10,499 bases of DNA from an uncultured Roseburia sp. (GTDB lineage Bacteria > Bacillota > Clostridia > Lachnospirales > Lachnospiraceae). Location of the stretch: the NCBI GenBank assembly GCA_900548205.1, contig URJS01000080.1, positions 1-10,499 on the forward strand. Direction: 5' to 3'. Numbering within the stretch: the first letter of the stretch is position 1; each line of letters begins with the position of its first letter. A program made the position numbers and the translations under genes. The notes beneath the pieces are model-generated. The model did not search any database. It was not told where the DNA came from and saw nothing but the letters and a program-made list of their open reading frames with translations. Positions 6,353 to 10,499 of the stretch are shown piece by piece.

Positions 6353-6946
6353 CTATTTTAAGCAAACACTTTTAAATACCTCGTCACGGTCATCCTGCTC
6401 GATGCCGAGATAACGCTGCGTGATGGAAAACGAGGAGTGGTGATAAATCTCCATCAAAAGAACGGGCGGCGTCCCCTGCTTCCATGCATAATAACCGAAG
6501 GTCTTGCGCAGGGAATGAGGGCTGATCACTCCGGAAAGCCGACATTTTTCCGCAGCCTTTCGGATGATCCGGTACGCCTGCACCCGGCAGATGTGCGCGC
6601 CGCCGTTTCCCTCAAACAAAAATCTCCTGCCGCACAGCGGGGCATCCTCCTTTTCTTCCCGCTCTCCCCGATAAGCCTCCAACGCCAGACGGATTCCCTC
6701 ATTGATGAAAATGCAGGTTCTTTTCCCCGTTTTCGCTTCAGTGATAGATATGTGACCGCAAAAATCTTTCTTTTTTACGTCGTATACATCCTCCCAGCGC
6801 AGCGAAAGAAGGTCTGAGACACGAAGCGCCGTGTTCAGTCCCATCACTAAAAGCAACTGATTACGCGTATTTTTTTCTTCCTCTCTGTAATAATTGATGA
6901 ACTTTTCCAAATCGTTCTTATCCCTGATCGGTTGTGCTGTATTCAT
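6353..6946 (-). CDS. Tyrosine recombinase, small FimB/FimE-sized invertase candidate
   Basis: A 197-aa tyrosine site-specific recombinase consisting almost only of the catalytic domain, about the size of the fim invertases FimB and FimE (about 200 aa). All active-site positions are visible: Arg42 in NTALRVSDLLSLRW, Lys72 in TEAKTGKR, His144 and Arg147 in SPHSLRKTF, His170 in YHHSS, and the nucleophile Tyr179 in TQRYLGI. It lacks the long N-terminal arm-binding domain of phage integrases, which suits a simple inversion system with short sites. The ATG follows GGGAGG at 6-nt spacing. It lies wholly within the inverted repeats and points toward csrA in the present orientation. Which sites it acts on is inferred from position. 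Confidence 0.93.
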   Translation of the reverse strand: MNTAQPIRDKNDLEKFINYYREEEKNTRNQLLLVMGLNTALRVSDLLSLRWEDVYDVKKKDFCGHISITEAKTGKRTCIFINEGIRLALEAYRGEREEKEDAPLCGRRFLFEGNGGAHICRVQAYRIIRKAAEKCRLSGVISPHSLRKTFGYYAWKQGTPPVLLMEIYHHSSFSITQRYLGIEQDDRDEVFKSVCLK

Positions 6947-6978
6947 GCCATTCCTCCCTGAATTTATTTTTCTGCTTT

Positions 6979-7007
6979 ATTTTTGAAATAAAGGTAAAGT
7001 ATTTCAA
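6979..7007 (-). promoter_or_regulatory. Candidate sigma-A promoter of the recombinase
   Basis: On the minus strand TTGAAA (7002-7007) and AAAAAT (6979-6984) are 17 nt apart; the -35 is good and the -10 weak. A perfect 8-bp inverted repeat CTTTATTT/AAATAAAG (6975-6993) covers the -10 and could be an operator. The region overlaps the -35 of the oppositely directed sigma-28 promoter, so the two may interfere. Confidence 0.4.
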
Positions 7008-7021
7008 AATTGCGCCGATAT
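6995..7021 (+). promoter_or_regulatory. Sigma-28 promoter facing outward through the right repeat
   Basis: TAAAGTAT (6995-7002), 11 nt, then GCCGATAT (7014-7021): one base from the -35 consensus and a perfect SigD -10 at ideal spacing. The predicted start near 7028 coincides with the edge of the right repeat. No plus-strand gene lies downstream; the transcript would meet the 7022-7077 hairpin at once and otherwise run antisense to ferritin. Confidence 0.85.
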
Positions 7022-7077
7022 AAAAAATGAAGCGGATGTAACACAATATACATTGTGTTACATCTGCTTCATTTTTT
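7022..7077. terminator. 26-bp hairpin terminator built on the right repeat
   Basis: Positions 7022-7047 pair with 7052-7077 around an ATAC loop, with one G-T wobble (7034/7065). The stem begins with A6 and ends with T6, so it can terminate on both strands: the ferritin transcript (minus) and anything leaving the invertible segment (plus). The outermost right-arm bases, including the T6, lie outside the repeat, so a 19-bp stem plus T-run would survive inversion. Confidence 0.85.
7029..7059 (+). repeat. Right inverted repeat (IR-R)
   Basis: GAAGCGGATGTAACACAAT, then ATAC, then ATTGTGTT: identical to IR-L in inverted orientation over 31 bp, with only the next base differing before a further 3-bp match. 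The repeat forms most of the left arm, the loop and part of the right arm of the terminator at 7022-7077. Confidence 0.9.
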
Positions 7078-7128
7078 GTTCTTGCTCAAACGAAACTCTT
7101 TTTCGTTGCTATCAGTTGTTATCGAAAA

Positions 7129-7638
7129 TTACAGTATCAGGGACGGCGCAGCATATACTCGCGAAGCCATTTCACTGTTTAACATATAAAGGCTTCTCGC
7201 ATCCTCTCCGTAAAGCTCCATTTTGGTAATCAGATCGTTAGAGTTTTTCTCCTCCTCCCCCTGCTCCTTAATAAACCAGTCCAGAAACTGAGTCGTGCGG
7301 AAATCATTGACTGCCTGTGCAGCCGCATAGATGCTGTTGATCAAACCGGTCACATAGCGCTCATGCTTTAACGCCTCCTTCACCGGGTCCATCAGCCCCT
7401 CAAATACCTTGTCAGGCTTTGCGATTGCCTCAAAAGTGACCTTCTCGCCATTATTATGAAGATAGCGGTACATTAACATTGCATGATCCTGTTCTTCCTT
7501 TGCCTGCACCTCATACCAGTTCGCAAATCCTTCCAATCCCTTCTGATTGTAGAAATTCGCCATATCCAGATAAAAATATGCTGAATAAAACTCCTGATTG
7601 ATCTGCCTGTTCAATAATTCTGCCACTTTTTGATCCAT
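7129..7638 (-). CDS. ftnA: Ferritin, bacterial non-heme iron-storage protein
   Basis: A 169-aa FtnA-type ferritin, expected to form a 24-subunit cytoplasmic shell that oxidises and stores iron. By comparison with E. coli FtnA, the ferroxidase ligands are present: Glu16 (NQEFYS), Glu49 and His52 (KEEQDH), Glu93 (KHER), and Gln126 and Glu129 (EQGEEE). Other family features are GLEGFANWYEVQAKEEQDHA and FLDWFIKEQGEEEK. The ATG at 7636-7638 follows GGAGG with 7-nt spacing; an in-frame ATG at 7674 has no ribosome site. It appears monocistronic, with its own promoter (7677-7705) and the bidirectional hairpin at 7022-7077 downstream. A weaker 7-bp stem (7089-7107) lies between. Confidence 0.95.
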   Translation of the reverse strand: MDQKVAELLNRQINQEFYSAYFYLDMANFYNQKGLEGFANWYEVQAKEEQDHAMLMYRYLHNNGEKVTFEAIAKPDKVFEGLMDPVKEALKHERYVTGLINSIYAAAQAVNDFRTTQFLDWFIKEQGEEEKNSNDLITKMELYGEDARSLYMLNSEMASRVYAAPSLIL

Positions 7639-7676
7639 GCTCTTACCTCCTGCAACTCTCTGTTTCTTTTGCATCT

Positions 7677-7705
7677 ATCATAGTATAAAAATTTCTGCGC
7701 TGCAA
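7677..7705 (-). promoter_or_regulatory. Candidate sigma-A promoter of ferritin
   Basis: On the minus strand TATGAT (7677-7682) lies 17 nt from TTGCAG (7700-7705). The -10 is good and the -35 only half-matching. It overlaps the copA terminator hairpin, leaving about 30 nt from the predicted start to the ferritin ATG. Confidence 0.45.
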
Positions 7706-7716
7706 GAAATTTTTAT
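7685..7716 (-). terminator. copA terminator overlapping its stop codon
   Basis: A 12-bp perfect stem (7685-7696 with 7705-7716) around the 8-nt loop GCGCTGCA. On the minus strand its last arm ends in TTTTTAT. One arm includes the copA stop codon (7713-7715). Confidence 0.65.
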
Positions 7717-10319
7717 TCTTCTACCGACAGCACCTTGTAATCCTGCGCTTCCACGGTCTTTTTCAGCACTTCATCCGAAACCTCTGCGCTTAAATAAACG
7801 ACAGCCGTGCCGTTCTCATGGCTGACTGCCGCCTCCGTCACCGCCGGAAGCTCCTCCAGGCACTTCTTCACACGCGCCTCACAGTGTCCGCACATCATAC
7901 CCTCGATTTTCATTGTCTTTGTCATTGTCTTACTCTCCTTTTCTATTTCCATATTTGTATCAACCGCAGAACCTGCGCTCCCTTCGTGTACCCCTTCATA
8001 CTCCGGTACATAGGGATGTTTCAGCCGCTTATCCCGACTCGCATCGCCGACCTTTAACAAATTCAGCCGGAGGGCGTTTGTCACGACGCAAAAGCTTGAC
8101 AAGCTCATCGCCGCTGCGCCAAACATCGGATTTAACTGCCAGCCGAAAATGGGAATCCAGATACCCGCCGCCAGCGGAATCCCGATAACATTGTAGATAA
8201 ACGCCCAGAACAGATTTTCATGGATGTTGCGCAGCGTTGCACGGCTTAACCGGATTGCCGCAGGCACATCCGAAAGACGGCTTTTCATCAGCACGACGTC
8301 TGCCGCATCAATGGCAATATCTGTGCCCGCCCCAATAGCGATTCCAATATCGGCGCGTGTTAAGGCAGGCGCGTCATTGATGCCGTCACCGACCATCGCA
8401 ACCTTTCCTTTTTCCTGAAGCTTTCGGATCACGCGCTCCTTTCCGTCCGGCAGCACGCCCGCGATCACCTCGTCAACGCCCGCAAGCCTGCCGATGGCAC
8501 GCGCCGTGCGCGCATTGTCTCCCGTCAGCATGACTACATGGATCCCCATGTTCTGAAGCTCGCGCACCGCCCGCGGGCTCTCCTCCTTGATCACGTCCGC
8601 AACTGCGATCGTTCCAAGCAGTTTCCCTCCCCTTGCAAAAAACAGCGGCGTTTTTCCTTCCTCCGCCAGTATCTCGGCACGCGTTCTCACAGCCTCCGGC
8701 ACGGAAACCTTCGTGCCGATGAACGCAAGATTTCCTCCGTAGACGCGCTCTCCCGCAAGGCTTGCGATCAGTCCGTTTCCCGGCAGCGCCTCAAACTCCG
8801 CCGCATCCCCGCTTGCAGTGATTTCCCTCTGGGACGCATAAGCGAGTACCGCCTTCGCGAGCGGGTGCTCGCTCTTTTCCTCCAACGCTGCCGCGTAGGA
8901 AAGCAGCTCCTGCTCCGTATACCCCTCAGCCGCCAGCACGTCCGTCACCTTCGGCTCTCCCTGCGTGATCGTTCCCGTCTTATCCAGCGCGACGATCTGC
9001 ATTTTTCCGGTCTCCTCTAAGGATACCGCCGTCTTAAACATAATCCCGTGCCTTGCCCCCATGCCGTTTCCGACCATGATCGCCACCGGAGTCGCCAGAC
9101 CAAGCGCACACGGACAGCTAATGACAAGCACCGAGATCGCCCGCGCAAGCGCAAATCCGACCGTCTCACCCGCAAACAGCCAGACAGCCAGCGTAACCAC
9201 CGAGATTACGATCACCGCCGGAACAAAAACGCCGGAAACCCGATCCGCCACCTTGGCGATCGGCGCTTTTGTCGCCGCTGCATCGCTCACCATCTGTATG
9301 ATCTGAGAGAGGGTCGTGTCCTCTCCCACCCGCGTCGCCTCACATTTTAGGAAGCCAGACCGGTTGACGGTGGCGGCGGACACCTCATCGCCGACTGCCT
9401 TATCCACCGGAATACTCTCTCCGGTCAGCGCCGACTCATTGACGGCACTGCTGCCCTCGATCACGATTCCGTCCACCGGAATATTCTCTCCCGGCCGCAC
9501 CACGAAAATATCGTCCTTCTTCACCTGCGCCGCCGGAATCTCCTGCTCGCATCCGTCGACAAGCACCGTCGCCGTCTTTGGCGCAAGCCCCAAAAGCCCT
9601 TTGAGCGCATCGGTGGTCTTTCCCTTCGCGCGCGCCTCCAGCATCTTGCCGACCGTGATCAGCGTCAGGATCATCGCCGCCGATTCAAAGTAGAACTCGT
9701 GCATATACGACATCACGCCCGCCGGATCGCCGCGCATCTGCGCATCTGTCATCGCAAAAAGCGCATAGGTACTGTAAAGGAACGACGCACCCGCGCCGAG
9801 CGCCACAAGCGTATCCATATTCGGCGCGCCGTGCAGCAGACTTTTTACCCCGCTGACAAAGAATTTCTGGTTGATCACCATGACTGCAACAGTCAAAAGA
9901 AGCTGCAACAGTCCCATCGCCACATGGTTTTCTGCCAGAAAGGACGGCGCCGGCCAGCCCCACATCATATGTCCCATCGAAAAATACATCAGAACTGCCA
10001 GAAATCCGACCGAGGCAACCAGCCTCTTTTTTAACAGCGGCGTCTCTTGGTCTGCGAGCAGGTCAGCAGCATTTTCTGACACCGAAGCGCCTCCCGCTCC
10101 CGTTTCCCCTGCGTCTGCGCCGCCTTTTTGGGACGCGCCATAACCCGCATCCTCGACCGCCCTGATCACCGCCGCCGCATCCGCCGTTCCCGTCACACCC
10201 ATCGAATTGGTCAAAAGGCTGACGGAGCACGATTCCACGCCCGGAACCTTTGCGACCGCCTTCTCCACGCGCGCGCTGCACGCCGCACAGCTCATTCCCG
10301 TCACATGATACTGTTCCAT
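7713..10319 (-). CDS. copA: CopA, Cu(I)-exporting P1B-type ATPase with N- and C-terminal metal-binding domains
   Basis: An 868-aa membrane pump that exports Cu(I) using ATP. Domain order: N-terminal HMA domain with MSCAAC (Cys11, Cys14), a Gly/Ala-rich linker (about 65-82), membrane segments at about 100-190 and 206-226, actuator motif TGES (299-302), two more membrane segments including the CPC site (402-404), the phosphorylated Asp in DKTGT (446-450), SEHP (483-486), GDGINDAP (644-651), and final membrane segments with Tyr709-Asn710 and MSLSS (738-742). The Cu(I) signature set (CPC, YN, MxxSS) is complete. Unusually, a second HMA domain with MMCGHC (Cys810, Cys813) is fused at the C-terminus after a charged linker. 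GGAGG lies 11 nt before the ATG. csoR ends 35 nt upstream, which supports a copper-induced operon. Confidence 0.96.
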   Translation of the reverse strand: MEQYHVTGMSCAACSARVEKAVAKVPGVESCSVSLLTNSMGVTGTADAAAVIRAVEDAGYGASQKGGADAGETGAGGASVSENAADLLADQETPLLKKRLVASVGFLAVLMYFSMGHMMWGWPAPSFLAENHVAMGLLQLLLTVAVMVINQKFFVSGVKSLLHGAPNMDTLVALGAGASFLYSTYALFAMTDAQMRGDPAGVMSYMHEFYFESAAMILTLITVGKMLEARAKGKTTDALKGLLGLAPKTATVLVDGCEQEIPAAQVKKDDIFVVRPGENIPVDGIVIEGSSAVNESALTGESIPVDKAVGDEVSAATVNRSGFLKCEATRVGEDTTLSQIIQMVSDAAATKAPIAKVADRVSGVFVPAVIVISVVTLAVWLFAGETVGFALARAISVLVISCPCALGLATPVAIMVGNGMGARHGIMFKTAVSLEETGKMQIVALDKTGTITQGEPKVTDVLAAEGYTEQELLSYAAALEEKSEHPLAKAVLAYASQREITASGDAAEFEALPGNGLIASLAGERVYGGNLAFIGTKVSVPEAVRTRAEILAEEGKTPLFFARGGKLLGTIAVADVIKEESPRAVRELQNMGIHVVMLTGDNARTARAIGRLAGVDEVIAGVLPDGKERVIRKLQEKGKVAMVGDGINDAPALTRADIGIAIGAGTDIAIDAADVVLMKSRLSDVPAAIRLSRATLRNIHENLFWAFIYNVIGIPLAAGIWIPIFGWQLNPMFGAAAMSLSSFCVVTNALRLNLLKVGDASRDKRLKHPYVPEYEGVHEGSAGSAVDTNMEIEKESKTMTKTMKIEGMMCGHCEARVKKCLEELPAVTEAAVSHENGTAVVYLSAEVSDEVLKKTVEAQDYKVLSVEE
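7926..7940 (-). promoter_or_regulatory. Internal ribosome site before the C-terminal HMA domain of copA
   Basis: Within copA, AAGGAG (7935-7940) lies 9 nt upstream of an in-frame ATG (7923-7925, Met799), right at the start of the C-terminal metal-binding domain. Initiation there would give a 70-aa soluble CopZ-like copper chaperone (7713-7925) carrying MMCGHC. The site could also be a relic of a formerly separate copZ. Use of the site is inferred. Confidence 0.45.
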
Positions 10320-10354
10320 TTTTCTCTCATCCTCCCTCCTGCAAGCATAGCACC

Positions 10355-10499
10355 CTATTTCATCAGCTTCTGTAACGTCGTCACAAGCCCATCCACCGTC
10401 TCCTCTTTCCCATCCAGAATATCCTGCGTCACGCAGGTCCTGATATGGTTCGCAAGCAGAACCTTGTTGAAGCTGTTCAGTGCAGCCGTCACTGCTGCC
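10355..10499 (-). CDS. csoR: CsoR, copper-sensing repressor (C-terminal part, starts outside window)
   Basis: The last 47 codons of a CsoR/FrmR-family DNA-binding repressor. The sequence AALNSFNKVLLANHIRTCV contains the His and Cys (NHIRTC) that match the Cu(I) ligands His61 and Cys65 of Mycobacterium tuberculosis CsoR; the first ligand Cys lies upstream of the window. It ends with the typical VDGLVTTLQKLMK. copA follows after 35 nt on the same strand. In known systems Cu(I) binding releases CsoR from the operon promoter; that promoter is not in the window. Confidence 0.9.
   Translation of the reverse strand, partial: AAVTAALNSFNKVLLANHIRTCVTQDILDGKEETVDGLVTTLQKLMK

Larger units (their letters stand above)
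6289..7059. mobile_element. Putative self-encoded invertible segment controlling csrA-flagellin
   Basis: A 771-bp segment is bounded by perfect 31-bp inverted repeats (6289-6319 and 7029-7059). It contains one tyrosine recombinase gene (minus) and, divergent from it, one near-consensus sigma-28 promoter (6995-7021, plus) next to the right repeat. Inversion would move that promoter's -10 to about 6327-6334 on the minus strand, with a start near 6320 and a leader of about 117 nt before csrA. The layout parallels the Salmonella hin segment (recombinase and flagellin promoter inside inverted hix sites), although Hin is a serine recombinase. No target duplication or transposase was seen. Inversion is predicted from structure only. 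Confidence 0.7.

Noticed and set aside
6289..7059. Insertion element or integrative mobile element
   Set aside because: No transposase, no flanking target duplication seen, and the recombinase is of invertase size; the outward sigma-28 promoter beside flagellin fits a switch better. A mobile origin is not excluded.
6289..7059. Repeats acting as direct repeats for excision of the segment
   Set aside because: Because the core is palindromic the copies also align as direct repeats, but the central four bases then disagree, whereas the inverted alignment is perfect over 31 bp.
7022..7077. Hairpin as only an ordinary ferritin terminator
   Set aside because: It does look like a terminator, but that alone does not explain the second perfect 31-bp copy 740 bp away or the promoter placed against it.
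8538..9020. Long plus-strand ORFs opposite copA
   Set aside because: Antisense shadows of a GC-rich gene; the minus-strand frame shows every P-type ATPase motif.

Overview
The window looks like a chromosomal segment from a motile Gram-positive anaerobe, most likely a Lachnospiraceae relative (Roseburia/Eubacterium rectale type). I base this on the flagellin termini, the csrA-flagellin pairing, the csoR-copA pair, the strong AGGAGG-type ribosome sites, the sigma-28 (SigD/FliA) promoters, and intermediate GC in genes with AT-rich gaps. This is a judgement from remembered family sequences, not from a search.

Layout, left to right. 1-284: 5' part of ispE (minus), with a good sigma-A promoter. 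400-427: a divergent sigma-28 promoter for an uncharacterised 207-aa protein (534-1157, plus). 1170-1326: a palindrome-rich spacer ending in a bidirectional terminator. 1334-3960: rarA and a class I-type aminotransferase overlapping by 4 bp (minus). 3961-4437: an AT-rich gap with the rarA promoter and the flagellin terminator. 4438-6202: csrA followed by flagellin (minus), with a leader carrying CsrA-type GGA sites. 6289-7059: a recombinase gene bracketed by perfect 31-bp inverted repeats. 7129-7638: ferritin (minus). 7713-10499: copA preceded by the 3' end of csoR (minus), a copper-efflux operon.

The most interesting feature is the 771-bp segment at 6289-7059. Its repeats are near-palindromic with an asymmetric 4-nt centre (ATAC in one copy, GTAT in the other, on the plus strand), which is the geometry expected for inversion. 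Inside are a 197-aa tyrosine recombinase with all catalytic residues and a near-consensus sigma-28 promoter (TAAAGTAT-N11-GCCGATAT) against the right repeat. In the present orientation this promoter points away from csrA-flagellin and runs straight into a 26-bp hairpin with a T6 tail. Inverting the segment would point it at csrA-flagellin about 120 nt upstream of csrA, and no other sigma-28 promoter is visible for that operon. The arrangement resembles the Salmonella Hin flagellar switch, but with a tyrosine recombinase. I read the window as a flagellin phase switch caught in the OFF state. Inversion itself is inferred, not observed.

The downstream operon seems to add a second control layer. 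CsrA is encoded just before flagellin, and the flagellin leader has a GGA-loop hairpin plus a CsrA-consensus Shine-Dalgarno, matching the known CsrA-FliW-Hag translational circuit of Firmicutes; fliW itself is not in the window.
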